A stretch of DNA of 64,000 bases from Dioscorea cayenensis subsp. rotundata (GCF_009730915.1 NC_052473.1:16574100-16638099), one strand, 5' to 3'; counted from the stretch's first letter, positions 47,481 to 59,918 are shown. Made by a program: numbers and translations. The notes: generated by a model not told the origin, from the sequence alone.

Positions 47481-47898
47481 TAGCCTTAAAGTTGGGAGAT
47501 GTTTCTCTTTTATTGTTGTTATTAGATTTATTATTTTTTATATTTTGTTTGAAAACTTAAATATAAAACAATGGATAAATTTCAGGGAATTACGTAAAAT
47601 TAAAAAAACCAATAAATTCAAACATTTTCAGGAGATCTATGGAAAAAAATAATATATATATTTAATTAAAAAATAAAATAAAATTACAAAATACATAAAT
47701 AAAAAAAATCTTGTCATGATTTGATCTCAGCCGTTGGTTATGCTATGAGATACGAATTAACCGTGAATCTTGTCCGTCCATTGTGTTACTAGTCTTTGAG
47801 AATGCGATTCAAATTTCAAACCGTTCTCGTTCTCGCGGGGGATCTCGTTTTCGTTGCTCTTGAATCCTCGAGCTAGGGTTTCAGATCTTCGAGGCTCA

Positions 47899-49783
47899 AT
47901 GGCGAAGAAGGGGAGAAAGAAGGCTGCTCCCAAGCTCTCCTCGAGACCAGAAGACGCTGGTACTGACGCTGATAAGAGATTCAAGGAGCAGCAGCAAGCA
48001 TTCAGTGATCAAGAAGGTATTGCCTCCTTGATTTTTCGTTTTTTCATTACAGCTCGCATTAAAATCAATGAATGCTTGGTATTTGTTGGAGATTGTTGAA
48101 TTTTTAAGTAAATGTTTTAAAGATTGAGTGGTTGGAGGTATTTCATGGTCTCTGATTTCTAGGGCACGAATTCTAGGTTTTTTTATGTGATTCAGTGAAC
48201 TAATCCGTTTGGGTGTGTTTGGAATGCTGAGGGAAAATAGAGGAGGAGAAATGCAAAATAAAAAATCAATCTTTGGTTTTCATTAGTTTTTCATGACTTG
48301 ATCTAGTTCTCAACTTTCGTATTGTCCACCAGTTTAGCATACATTAGATTTCACTTGCCTTATGATATATCCTTTGATGCATCAACATTAGAGTATGTGA
48401 TATTGTACTATTTATGGGAAAAAAATCTCTTCTTGATTATTAAGTTATTAACTTCATGAAAGTAATCCAAGCAGAAGGATGATTGACTGGATAAGAACAT
48501 TTGTAGTGATGCCTTAAACTCTTCTTCCTTGAATAAAGGGCAAATTTGAAAAATTCTGGTGAAAACAGAGATATACCTACATTTATAATGAAATCAGTCT
48601 TTGTCATATAAGCTTTAAGATTCTAGCATCAGACGTGCAATTTCAGTTTGAAAGATTCCATATGCAGAGTCTCTTGCATCTTATAATCCAGAAGTTCATT
48701 GTCAACATTTTTAATATATCATTTCACAAAATTCATGTAGCTCTTTCATTTGTTTAAAATTTCAAGTTGATGAAATTTTCTTAATCTTTTAAATAGTTGA
48801 ACGGCGAATTGCTGCAATTCAAGCTATTCAAGCAGCGGAGGTGGAAAGTTTACTTTCCCGGTTGCGCTTGCTGCGGTCATACTTAAGCAAGGAACAGCTG
48901 GACACTTGTGCCTTAACATTTTTTCAGAAAAACTTGCCCAATCTATCTGTAGTAAAGAATGAAAAATACAAAGTATATGAATTGGAATACAATAACAAAA
49001 ACAATGATTTACTTGGTAACCATGGCCATGCCCTAAATATTCATGTTTCAACTGATAATACCTGCCAGCCAAGCAGTGATTTTTATCTTTCGGCGAAATC
49101 TGGTAAGTGACCATGTGTAAGTCATGTTATCGCATTTCTATATTTTGAAAATCGAAATTCTGATTACATGTGCAACTTTGGCAGTGAAGAACAATTTTCT
49201 GGATGCTGCAAACTACTGCATTCCTGATTTTGTATGTATCCCAACACTCTGATTGATTTGATATTCTAACTTGCTCTTTATGTTTCTGGCCTGAAGTAAT
49301 GTTAAATTCCAGGTTTTTGATGAACAAACCGAGAATCTGATTGCAGGGATGAGAGATGCTTTTCAAACTCCTGGGGTTTGTATCTAAGTTCTATTTTTTT
49401 GTTTTTGGCAATTTTTTCTTAGCCATTGTCATTTCTTGCTTTTATTATCCTGGATAAAGTATAAACTATTCCTTTTTCCTTAAGGTGAACTTGAAAATAC
49501 AACTAATATGTTTGTTTATCACAGAACACCAGCAATAGATTATCATTCGGCATGACACCAAAAACCCAAAGGGTACCAAAGCATGGTGAGATGCTTTTAT
49601 CGGTCCATGGATCGCCCCTTGGTGTATACAGAGAAGACAACTTAGAGGCAATTCATGGTATGTTCTGGTTCTTCTTTCAGGCCTGTATACTGAGATTTTT
49701 ATTTGGCAATCTGTTTCTCATCCCCTAGACATGACTGATTTCCAGAATCCGGAGATTGTCCTCCCGGGGATGGTGTCTGCTGA
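47899..49783 (+). CDS. BORR: Borealin-related protein (chromosomal passenger complex)
   Basis: Borealin is a non-enzymatic subunit that, with INCENP and survivin-like partners, targets Aurora kinase to centromeres and the spindle midzone. Six exons (47899-48016, 48797-49102, 49185-49231, 49313-49375, 49525-49657, 49746-49783) with GT-AG introns give 234 residues. The N-terminus MAKKGRKKAAPK is strongly basic; residues about 38-80 (VERRIAAIQAIQAAEVESLLSRLR and onward) form a predicted helix that would join the three-helix bundle with INCENP. Near the C-terminus MTPKTQRVPKHGEMLLSVHGSPLG matches the conserved borealin tail in pattern. The last exon adds ESGDCPPGDGVC before TGA; its acceptor at 49745 is the least certain part. 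The family call rests on pattern recognition, not on an alignment. Confidence 0.72.
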
Positions 49784-50679
49784 CAAAGTCCATTATTCCA
49801 TTAGAGGGTACATTTTTAACCAGTGTTCGAACACTCAAATTAATGATACATGTAGCATGAGTTTGTTGGTTTCTAATGTTGTCCAGTGATGATTACAAAT
49901 ATCCCATGGAGGATTTTCTTCACGGGCCGGATTTTGTACATGTTGTATTCTTGATGATATTTTCCATGTTGGTTCTCTGATTGCTCAGCAGCTAAGTGGT
50001 ATTTTGGTTGTATTATGAAAGTGCGAAATACAACGATAAATTCAAAACAATTGGTAGTTTGAATAAAAGCCGTGTTTGAAATTTGGTACTGGTTTAATAG
50101 TTTTTCACATTGTACTTGGTCTAATGCATATCATTAGTATGTTTAGTTAAACTTAAAACAATGGTATACGCATAATACCACATCTACTGATTGCGGCACA
50201 ATCTAGGCAAGCTTTTTTTTAGGCCGTGTAGCAGGCATGTTAATCAGATATGGATGTTATAATTATGAACTTGATGTAAAGTGTAAACTAACAGTATCTC
50301 TCTACGTTCACGAAGAATAGTCAATCTTACTTACCTTTCTGATCTCTTTATGAGAAATTAAGTTAAATGTTTGGAAGTATACTTTTATTTGCTTAAGTTA
50401 ACTATAATTTTCTATTGAATATATCGATTCAACATTCATTCTAATCTATAAACATAAAATAAAACATTGGACTTGTGATGCATACAGTTGAATGTGTGTC
50501 ACATTGGACACCATTGGCTTTATTTTCATGGCACATGATGCATTCATTGAAAGTTTTAAGTGTAATCTGTAATCAAGCAAGCTGTTTGATTAAATGCATA
50601 TGCAGGAACAAAAAACAGTATTTCTCTCTGCCTAATGCAAATAGACAGCATGACTTTTTGGGCAGCTAGTATAGCTGTT
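49784..50679. other. 3' flank of the borealin-related gene, no gene seen
   Basis: Contains the probable 3' UTR. No further exon-like frame with acceptable splice sites was identified. Confidence 0.4.
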
Positions 50680-51900
50680 AGCCCTGGCAATAACCTCTAA
50701 ATGTGAGCAAAGTTCATTAATTTAAAACAAGCTGGCACCATTTGAAGGTTTGATTATATAAAACTAACACTGAAGCAATATCATGACAAGAAGTTTACTC
50801 AATTGAATTATTGACCTGTGATTGAAAATGCTTAATTGGTATCTGATGCTGTAGAAGATAAACAAGGAGAGACGGCGAACCTCAGTTATGTTGCAGCGGA
50901 GAGCAGGCACACCATGATGTATTTTCATCATTCTAGAGTGGATATGTAATGCTACATAGGTTGGATCAATCAACTGATCACAATTCAAAAATTAGAAGCA
51001 GCTTAAAACAGGTATGGCATCAAAGCACCTGTAATATGCTAGTTTTTTTTCCTTCTTTGGTTGGGTGAGGGAACTCTAGCTTATGATAGACATGGGAAAA
51101 ATGCATTAAATCTGAATTAAGGATGCCAACTGTGTTGGTTGCTGTAATGACCTGCAATTAGCATGGCAAACAACCAGAGGGTTAACATCCCAAGCCAAGC
51201 AGTTGGATAAAACTAAAGCATGTTTACCTTGATGGATGCTAGTCTATTTTAATTAGTCTTTTTGTAAACAAACCAAACTTTGATACCGTGTTAGATGTAA
51301 GCCAAACATATTATGTGGATTTGATTTAACCTAAAAGGCTTAAGTTGCAAGGACAAAAAACCTAGGTTTATATATATTTAAAGCTGTATTTTTAAAAATT
51401 AATTGATGTGGGACTATTAGGTATTTAACGAGATCATTGTTAATAATAATTATTTTTTTAATAAAATTAACTAAAACATCGAAAGCAGCTCTAGTTCTAA
51501 TTGCACATAAGATTATTGATATTATTATTTAAAAAATAAATTGGACAAATCACTTAAAGTATATTAGAAGAGATAAATACAGGGAAAGTCAACTCAAAAT
51601 ACAAGTAGTACAAGTAGTGATGAAATCAAAATTAAGGACGCATAGAACAAAAGTGAAATGCACATAAAACTACAAGAGATAGTAAAATGATCTTACAATA
51701 GATATTGAAAAAAATTAGACGACGCTTTTAGAAGATGATCACCGAAAAGGGTTATCTATCCATGTCCACTTTATCAATATTAGATCTCAAGATTCTTCGG
51801 TCACCTCCGCAACCGGATTTAATATTCTCTGTTTCCAATCAGTTACAAAGCAATACATCTATCTTTACATAAAGTCCATTGCCTCTACCCACACATCATT
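50680..51900. repeat. Segmental duplication, copy A
   Basis: Starting at 'ctggcaataacctctaaatgtg', this segment matches 56875-58003 in order, including 'aatttaaaacaagctg.caccatttga.ggtttgattata', 'cttaattggtatctgatgc.gtagaagataaacaag', 'aggat/gacgca..aacaaaagtg' and 'ccgcaa..ggatttaatatt'. Similarity is interrupted by indels. A short minus-strand frame (50764-50988) has a counterpart in copy B. Confidence 0.8.
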
Positions 51901-54123
51901 TATCTATCTTTATGAAAAAGAAGCATAGAGAATTGATACCCTACTCAGTTAGCCAGAGTTCCATAATCTAAGGATAACTTGAATGATTTGTTGTCCTGCA
52001 AGCTTGAGAAAAAGTGCATTTATCTTTGCTATGCATGCGCAATGAGCAAGACATTAGTGTCTTTTCAGTGCCACAAGGTCCATACAAAAGCACACATTTG
52101 TGCTGGTGAATTCACAATATGAGTTTCATTTTTTTTTTTTCATAATTTGATCCTTACATTATCATCATCATTGAATTTTTTTTAATAGTACACATTTTTC
52201 TGATCGTCATCTTTGTTTTATTACTTATATTTTGAATATATATTTATTATTATTATTTTATAAAATGTGAACAAGTTATGTAATAAAGAGTTACTATCTG
52301 AACATACTTATCCCCTTATTTTGTGTAAATCATGGTTTGAACCTATTTTTTGTGCCAGACACAAACAATCTAACTGCTAATAGCTCAAAAGATAGTTGGT
52401 AACAGATGCTCATTTATAGAGCCGAATAATGTTAGGCTATTATTAACTAATTACAATTCAAATACAATTATTATATTTAATTTAGACTTTGGATGCAAAA
52501 TTGAAAGTAAATGCCAAGTATAAGATAGCAATTGACATGAAGCCATGAGAAAAAAGACAATGAAACAACCGGGTTTTCTTTAACCAATAATTAATAATTA
52601 GTTTAAGTTGATACTAATCATATAACTCCAAATAGAAACATCAATCTCGTAAGAATTACAACCAATTCATCCTGGGGAGTATTAAGTATTACAGTTCAAT
52701 TTTATTTTATTTTATTTAATTGTTAAACATAAGAAAAGGTAAGTGTTGTTACACTAAATTATTTATTGGTTATTAATAAAATATATAATTAAAATTAATG
52801 TGTGTTCCCTCTAATGGTATTTATTAATGGTTGTGTTTACAGGTAATTCGTGTAACTGTTTATACTTATTAGAAATATGAATAAGTATCAAATCACATCA
52901 CTACTATTTCTAAGTTATTCCCCAAAGAACAAATTCTCATCAAAACCTTCCAACAAGTTTCAGACATCATAAACAACAAACTTTTGCCAAATATTTAGAT
53001 TTGTTTCTTTAGGCAGAGAATAAAATATTTTTTAAGTTTTGTTACATCCGTACTAAAATAAAGGTTAAAAACTAGAAACCAACAATAGAGATCAGTCCAA
53101 TTGGTAGTGGCCATCCTTTTAAATTAAAAAAAATAAAACACCAATGAAAAAGGTTTATTTTTGGGGTCACAATATAAGGTAGTTTTAATCATTAGACTAT
53201 TTTAGAGTTTGATATTCATGTCATTTTATCAATCTATTAAACTCTTACCGATTAAACTATCTCCTATAATAGTTATACTATAACATGGGATTTACAATCA
53301 ACATATTAAACTCATACCTATTAAATTATCTCGCATATTATAATTATTTAATAAAATCTTAAATATCATTAATAAAATAATAAAATAATATATTATAAAA
53401 ATTATATTACAAAATAAATATTTTAAAATAATTAAAATATATGAATAGTAATAAATTATTCTATTATTTTGAAAAAATAATTTGTGATGATAAAAAAATA
53501 AAAAAATTAAAAAAAATTGAATTAAAAAAATATTTAAAAGAGTGGGTCCCATCATTTTTTTATTTTTAAATAAAAAATAATGGAACCACCATTGAGTACT
53601 CAATGAATATGGATGGTTTAATGCATCAGCGACTTAATAAACTCTCATGGAAACCCATTAAAGTTGGCCTATAAGAATGCATTGGGTCAAAAATTTAAAA
53701 AATAAAAAACCAAAAGCTCGAATTTTTATTTTTTTAAAATATTTAAATAATTAGTCAATTATTCTGGTAATCCTATTTAGATTAACGAATTATAAAACAG
53801 TTTAATTAGATCACTCAACTTTAGAATTATAGTCAATTTGGTCATCGGTGCTCACGCCATTAACAATGTATTGATGTGGCTATGCACGTTACACATTATT
53901 AATAATGTAGGTAGTAGTGACGAAAATAACTGTAATCCATAAGTTGAATAATCCAAATTAAATTTTTTATAATTTGGTTGTTGACATGGGACTACGAGAA
54001 TAATTGAATGACTATGTAGGTATTTAAAAAAAAATAATATTTATGAAACCTTTTCTTAACTAGTTTTTAAAATTTAAAAATCAAAGCAAGCATATTAAAC
54101 TAAATGAAAACCTTCTACAAGTC
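51901..54123. other. Intergenic, AT-rich, no gene seen
   Basis: Between the duplicated segment and the chitinase gene. A box-B-like 'tggtttgaacc' near 52332 may belong to an old SINE. 53750-54020 contains phrases such as 'gatcactcaactttagaatt' and 'ataagttgaataatccaaatt' that look like decayed foldback-MITE arms, but the pairing is too weak to call. Confidence 0.4.
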
Positions 54124-54179
54124 TACATATACACCAACACTATGAAGGTTCAAACACCAACTCCCACCTCCTTCAAACC

Positions 54180-56330
54180 ATGCCTAAATCCACCACCACC
54201 ACCACCATCCTCCTCCTCCTCCTCTTCCCCTTCTTCATCCATGCAACAACATCATCATCTTCTTCACCTTCTACAATCATCAAAGCAGGCTTTTGGCCTT
54301 CATGGTCATTCCAAACCCTTCCTCCATCCTCCATCAACTTCTCATACTTCACCCATCTCTTCTATGCCTTCATCCCTCTTGATCCAACCACCTTCCAACT
54401 CTCCATCTCCCCTTTCCACCATCTCTGGCTAACCAACTTCACCACCACCGTCCACTCCCAAACTCCCCCTCTCTCCGCTCTCCTCTCCATTGCCGGCGGT
54501 GCCTTCAACCGCACCATCATCGCCAATCTCGTCTCCAATCCAACCTCCCGTGCCACCTTCATCAACTCCACCATTTCCATAGCTCTCCATTACAACCTTG
54601 ATGGCTTTGACTTTGATTGGGAGTTCCCTGCCAACCCTGAACAAATGGACAATCTTGCACTGCTCTATAAAGAGTGGAGAGCAGCCATAACATGTCTTCT
54701 ACCAACAAAAGTGCTCCTTTTAACTTCATCAGTTTACTTTTCTCCAGACTTCTTCTTGTCCATAGTGCCAAGGTCATATCCAGTGGCAGTCATGGCTGAG
54801 ACTTTGGATTGGATCAATGCAATGTGTTTTGATTATCATGGTTGGTGGAACACGTCGGAGACTGGATTGCATGCAGCGTTGTATGATCCGGAGAAGAACA
54901 TAAGCACGAGCTTCGGTTTGGGGACGTGGATAAGAGAAGGGATGCCGGCGAAGAAGGTGGTGTTGGGGATGCCGTTGTATGGGAGGACTTGGGAGTTGAA
55001 GGAGAGTGAGGAGCATGGGGTGGGGTCACCGGCGGTGAATGTAGGACCGGGGAAAGGCGGGAAGGGGATAATGGTTTATGGAGCCATAGTGAGGTTTAAT
55101 GAGGAGAATAATGCTACGGTGGTGCATGATGAGGAGAGAGTGGCGGTTTATTCTTATGCAGGGAAGAGTTGGTTGGGGTATGATGATGAATGGTCTGTGA
55201 GAAAGAAGGTGGAGTATGGGATGAAAATGGGGCTTGGAGGGTATTTCTTTTGGGCTCTTGGGTTTTGATCATAATTGGACCCTCTCTCAAACAGGTATGT
55301 TTCTTCTTCTTCTTCTTCTTCTTCACTTTTTCCTTCATTTAATATTATTTTAGTGAAATTTATAATTATGTCTAAAGGTCTCTTAGCCTAATGCCATCAG
55401 GGTCCTTTGAGCATGGGGTTGACTTTCGGCCGCACTAAATGAGAATATGTGCAATATTTAAAAACTCCTTCATCTAGGGAGTGTTATCGATTGAGTTCGA
55501 GCCCGAGCAACAAGTTCCTCGAGCTCGAGCTCGTTTGAAAACTCGTTGCTTGATACTTGGCTCGAACTCGATCAAGTTTTATTTTTGTAGCTCGAGCTCG
55601 ACTCGATATATAGATCGAACTACTATAGCTTGCTCGATTAAGCTCGATAAAAGATTAATAAACTTTAGTTTGATCAATTATTAAGATGCTTGAACTCGGC
55701 TCACTAGATTACTCGAGCTACTCGAACTCGAGCTCAACTCAACCCTAAGCGAGTCAAGTTCGAGCTTTCCTCAAATCGAACTCGAGTAGCTTTGCTAGTA
55801 GTATTATATCATTTACACCCCTACCCGCATCTAGTAAAAAAATTTATAAATATTTGTTGTGCGGATATATCCACAGTGATTACAAAAAGATCTATTTTTA
55901 CATGTTTCAATTATACTATATTTTCTTTTACATGGGATGAACAATCATTTGTTAATTTGTTGTTATATATGCTCATATTATATTATGCATAAGTATTGAT
56001 AAAATATAATCTTTGTGAGGCGTCAAATACGATTGAAATTATGCACTTTTACAAAGGAGGTATATGTGCAGATTTCCTTACTAGTATTTTAATAATAGAG
56101 CTAAAACAAGTAGTAGTAGTTGATTACCAAGCCGGCAGACCGCCCATATTAATTGTAAAATCAATTTCTTTGATAATATCACAGCCAAAAAAGAACAACA
56201 AAACAAAGCTGCAACGTAATGATATTTTAGACTCCTTTTTTGTTACCATAAAATATAAATATTAATTCAGTTATTTGTTATGCTAACACTTGTTTCCTTT
56301 TTGACAGCTTGGTCTGCATGGGAGTACTGA
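54180..56330 (+). CDS. Class V chitinase (glycoside hydrolase 18), frameshifted near its C-terminus
   Basis: GH18 class V enzymes hydrolyse chitin or chito-oligosaccharides by substrate-assisted catalysis, usually in the apoplast or vacuole during defence. Residues 1-22 form a signal peptide with core LLLLLFPFF. The barrel includes AGFWPSW (36-42), SIAGGAF, the catalytic DGFDFDWEFP (141-150, acid Glu148), MCFDYHGWW (215-223) and GMPLYGRTW. As read, the frame ends at TGA 55266-55268 after 362 residues. There is one T too many in the run 55263-55266; without it the frame continues DHNWTLSQT to a GT donor at 55295. A second exon at 56308-56330 then adds AWSAWEY and a stop, giving 378 residues and the usual class V C-terminal pattern. 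The intron (1013 bp) contains a hAT MITE. Some relatives of this group are lectins, but here Glu148 is present. Confidence 0.9.
55263..55266 (+). other. One-base frameshift in the chitinase gene
   Basis: TTTT where the GF-DHNW reading needs TTT. The shifted frame immediately stops (TGA), whereas the corrected frame matches the family C-terminus and joins a downstream exon in phase. Confidence 0.8.
55475..55823. mobile_element. hAT-like MITE in the chitinase intron
   Basis: Ends TAGGGAGTGTTATC (left) and TAGGGGTGTAAATG (complement of right) enclose arms made of CGAGCTCGAG/CTCGAACTCGA repeats. The 8 bases on either side, CCTTCATC (55467-55474) and CCCGCATC (55824-55831), match at six of eight positions and are probably an aged target duplication. 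Confidence 0.75.
55832..56307 (+). other. Rest of the chitinase intron
   Basis: AT-rich intronic sequence ending in TTTTTGACAG, a good acceptor. The 89-codon plus frame at 55996-56265 has no protein-like features. Confidence 0.5.
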
Positions 56331-56874
56331 AAATGGTTGATTGGCCTTTGATCTGAGGCTTAATTTTAGTGAGGCACTTTATATACAAGTAAAATAATGC
56401 AATATAGTTTATATTTATGACCTTGTTAGCTTCCCTATTTAATGGAAACATTTGGTTTTGCTGACATTTTATCTCATTTAAACTGCTTATGTTTGACTGA
56501 AAAACTCCATCCCAATTATAGACACTAACAACAAAGATAGGAAAAGGGACACAAAAAAAGCAGTACTATATATCAAGAAATTATTATTAACACTAAAATC
56601 AGATACCTGACAAGTGCTCACCAATCAATCACTAATCAATCTAGTGATTGAACAATGCTTCCCTTGTTGACTTGTTCTTGTTTGTAATCCTAGTTTGAAC
56701 TCCATGTCAAACAAAAAGCCTTCCAAGATACCCAGCCTGCATTTGCAATTAGAAAAAAAACAGAGAGAGAAAAAAACAGAGTGATATTTGCTGGGAATGC
56801 AATTTGATTTTCTGTACACTTGGTCTCAACCTGATGAAAAAAATGCAACATGAGAAGATGATGTTGTTATTTTT

Positions 56875-58003
56875 CTGGCAATTACCTCTTAATGTGGAAA
56901 TAATATGATTGTATTTATTTTCCATCAATTTAAAACAAGCTGACACCATTTGAGGGTTTGATTATATTAAACTGACACTAATAGGGATATCATCACAAGA
57001 ATTTTATTAATTTGAAAAGTGGACTTGTGATAGAAAATTCTTAATTGGTATCTGATGCAGTAGAAGATAAACAAGAAGGAGAGAGATTGAACCTCAGTTA
57101 TACATCCTGGTGGAGAGCAAATGCACCAACTTCTACACATGCTGCTTAGCTGAGCCATGTTGAAGTCATTTGTTCATCAAGCCAGCATTTCAAAATTCAC
57201 ATTGGGATATTTATATTTTCACCATTGTAGAGTGGATAATATATAGGTTGATCTAGGGTACCTGTAGTAATTAGTATGCTAGCTAATGCTTCTTCAGTTG
57301 GATGAGGAAATAAACTTAATTGAGTTTATGATCAACAAGACAAGGATGAAGTAAAGCAGGAATAAAACCACTGCATGTTTTCTCTAACTTAGAATGCCAG
57401 TCTATTTTAATTACCCACGCGGTGAGAAAGCAAACAAATCAAATACTATATAAGATGTAAAACAAACATATTTTGTAGCCTTGATTCAACCCAAAAGGTT
57501 AAGATGATAGGATAAGAAACTAGATTTATATATTCACAATCCATTTTTTTTTTTCAAATTAATCTATATGAGACTATTAGTTACTTTAATAAATCATCCT
57601 GAATATATACTTCTGCATTTTTTTCTCAAAATAATTGAAACACCACCCGTAGCGCATAAGATTGACAATATTATTATTTTTAAATAAATAAATATAAGGG
57701 ATAAAATAAAAAAAAGTATACCTATAAGGGATCATGACTATAGTTAAGGATGCACAAAACAAAAGTGGGATACACATAAAATTATAAATAATAGTTAATT
57801 AGATAATTTTACAATAGAATGAGAGAGGTGGGGATGCTAAATAGTGCTACCATGAGATAATTGTCCGATGAGGATCATCCATCTATAATCACTTTGTCAA
57901 CCCTAAAATTCAAAGGGTTTCAGTCCCATCCGCAATTAGATTTAATATTGTCCTTTTCTAATCAGTGACAAAGTAATATATTATATAAAATCTATGCTCA
58001 CTT
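56875..58003. repeat. Segmental duplication, copy B, ending at a copia LTR
   Basis: Matches 50680-51900 (see copy A). The match stops at about 58003, exactly where the TG of the copia LTR begins, while copy A carries on, so the copia insertion happened in copy B after the duplication or marks its edge. A minus-strand frame (56967-57158) parallels that of copy A. Confidence 0.8.
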
Positions 58004-58316
58004 TGTTGAATGTATTATAGATAATTTTATGTTTCTGCTGTAGTTTTATTTGCTTTATTTGCTTTAGTGTTAGTTTAGTTCTAGTTATGTCATAACCCAA
58101 TTTCCAATGAATACTCTTAGTGTTTGACTCTCATGTATTATGTTATATAAATATGTTCTTCTTTATGTGTTAACTATGTCAGTAGTTCACTTTACCAAAT
58201 TGTTATCTATTATACATTTTGTCCTTATATCCTACTGGGAGGTTTACTACTTTTTTCACAGTATGTCTACAATTATTACCCTGATCTAGCATAATTTAAT
58301 TGCACAATATTTTTCA
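58004..58316 (+). repeat. Copia 5' LTR
   Basis: A 313-bp segment with TG...CA ends directly before the primer-binding site. Its left edge is supported independently by the end of similarity between copy A and copy B of the segmental duplication. It contains TATATAAATATG at about 58143, a possible promoter. Confidence 0.75.
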
Positions 58317-58318
58317 CT

Positions 58319-58330
58319 TGGTATCAGAGC
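58319..58330 (+). promoter_or_regulatory. Copia primer-binding site (tRNA-Met)
   Basis: TGGTATCAGAGC is the standard complement to the 3' end of initiator tRNA-Met used by plant copia elements. It lies two bases after the LTR. Confidence 0.85.
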
Positions 58331-59176
58331 CAAAGAGATGAAAAGGAATGAGTGAAGGAGACGAAAGAAGAGATGTTTCAATCTCTTTGGGGTTTCTAAA
58401 ACCCTAATCAAAGATCAACACCACCAAAGACATGTTTGAAAGCTAGCACTCTCAAGATCCCTTATTTTAAAGCAAGCAGTTGGTGCTCCAAAAGGAATTT
58501 GAGTGTTCATGGTATTAAACTTGGTATAGAATTGTGTTAAACTTGCAAGTATAAAATTTGAAGGACTTTATATGGTGTCCTATCTAGTTGGTGGAGACTT
58601 TGTGGGAAGTTGTAAGCGGTGATTCTACTAATCCGGAGAATGATTCAAAGAATGCTGAGGCTTTCAAGCAATAGAAATAGAGAGATGCACAAAGTAGAAT
58701 TTGCTATTTCTAAATGGTTGTTTGAGCATATATTTGGTTGCAAGACAACAATGGAGATTTAACTAACTCTTGATAGGTTGTTTAACAAAAAAGAATGTTG
58801 CAATATTGTAATTTCTAAAGAATAAGCTTGTAAATGGTTCTTTAGGTGATCTAAATATTGCTCAATTTTTTTCTCATAATTAAAAGTTTGTGTTTAAAAA
58901 TCTAATTTTTGGAATCAGATGAGCCAATTTTTGAAGTTCAAATGAAGTGACATATTATCTGTAGATTGAGGCCCTGAATATGTTCCCTTTGTGATGTCAA
59001 TTCAAGATTGGGCTCAACAACCATCCTTAGAGGAGTTTGAAAATCTTTTGTCTTCACAAAAGTCTATAGCTAAATAGATGGTTGGAGTTTCAATCAAAGA
59101 AAAAGAAGAAAGTGTATTATTGGCTCAAAAGAAGAATTTTAAACGAAATAATAAGCAATTTGATTCATGTTTTTCT

Positions 59177-59918
59177 CAAGGTTGTCACACCCGGACCCGG
59201 CCCGGCCGGTTCGACAGGAAAAATCGGGAACCGGCCATGCGGCCGGTCCGGTTACCATCCTCAACTCGGCCTTGGAGTAACTCGGCTAAAAACCGGATAA
59301 CCCGACCGATTTACTCAGAAACTCCGAAACCGGTTGACCCGGTGGTGAGAAGAAGAGGAGAGCTGCCGAAAAAAAAGGATAAGAAATAACGAGAGAGGCC
59401 CGGAAGCCGGAGAAGAATCAGAGAAGAAGCGAGAGGGAGAGAGAAAGAGTCCGCAGTTTTTTTTTTAAATTTTTTTATTCTTTGAGTCCCGAGACCAGGA
59501 GAGAGGCTGAGTGGAGAATTTTTCTTTTTTTAAATTTTTTTTTTTTGAGTCAAGAGATAAAGAGGGAAGGTGAGTGGAGAAATTTTTATTTTTATTTAAT
59601 AGTTTTATATTTTTAAAAAATCAATGATATCATGATATTATCATATAAAACTAAAATTTTTAATATTAAATTTAATTATATTTCAAATATTTTTAAAATA
59701 AAAAATATTTATAAACTTAAAGTTTTAAATATTATATTTAATTAGTTGTTTTTTAATTATTAAAATATAGATTGTATTATTTTTTTATCATTATTAATTA
59801 CTATAATATATTTTTTAATATTTTATTATTAACCCCGGTTCAATCCGGTCGAACCCCTCGATCCCTGACCCCTGAGCTTAGTCGGGTCAATGTCCCGGAA
59901 CCGGGTCTGACAACCTTG
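59177..59918. mobile_element. hAT-like element nested in copia gag (742 bp)
   Basis: Termini CAAGGTTGTCACACCCGG (left) and CAAGGTTGTCAGACCCGG (complement of right) are near-perfect inverted repeats. Flanking 8-mers GTTTTTCT (59169-59176) and ATTTTTCT (59919-59926) differ at one base. The ends are rich in CCGG/GGTT motifs and the centre is AT-rich. Copia gag sequence resumes on each side: '..NKQFDSCFSQ' to the left and a Ser-rich piece leading to the zinc knuckle to the right. Confidence 0.87.

Larger units (their letters stand above)
45176..47898. other. Intergenic with repeats, no gene seen
   Basis: Contains (TA)n tracts near 45430-45460 and 45686-45710, dispersed repeat copy 2 (46370-46530) and a foldback element (about 47115-47480). 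The last 150 bases hold the next gene's leader with a CTAGGGTTT telo-box-like motif at about 47873. Confidence 0.45.

Noticed and set aside
53298..53603. 101-codon minus-strand hydrophobic frame
   Set aside because: Composition follows the extreme AT content (Ile, Phe, Tyr, Asn); no family pattern and no promoter or splice signals.
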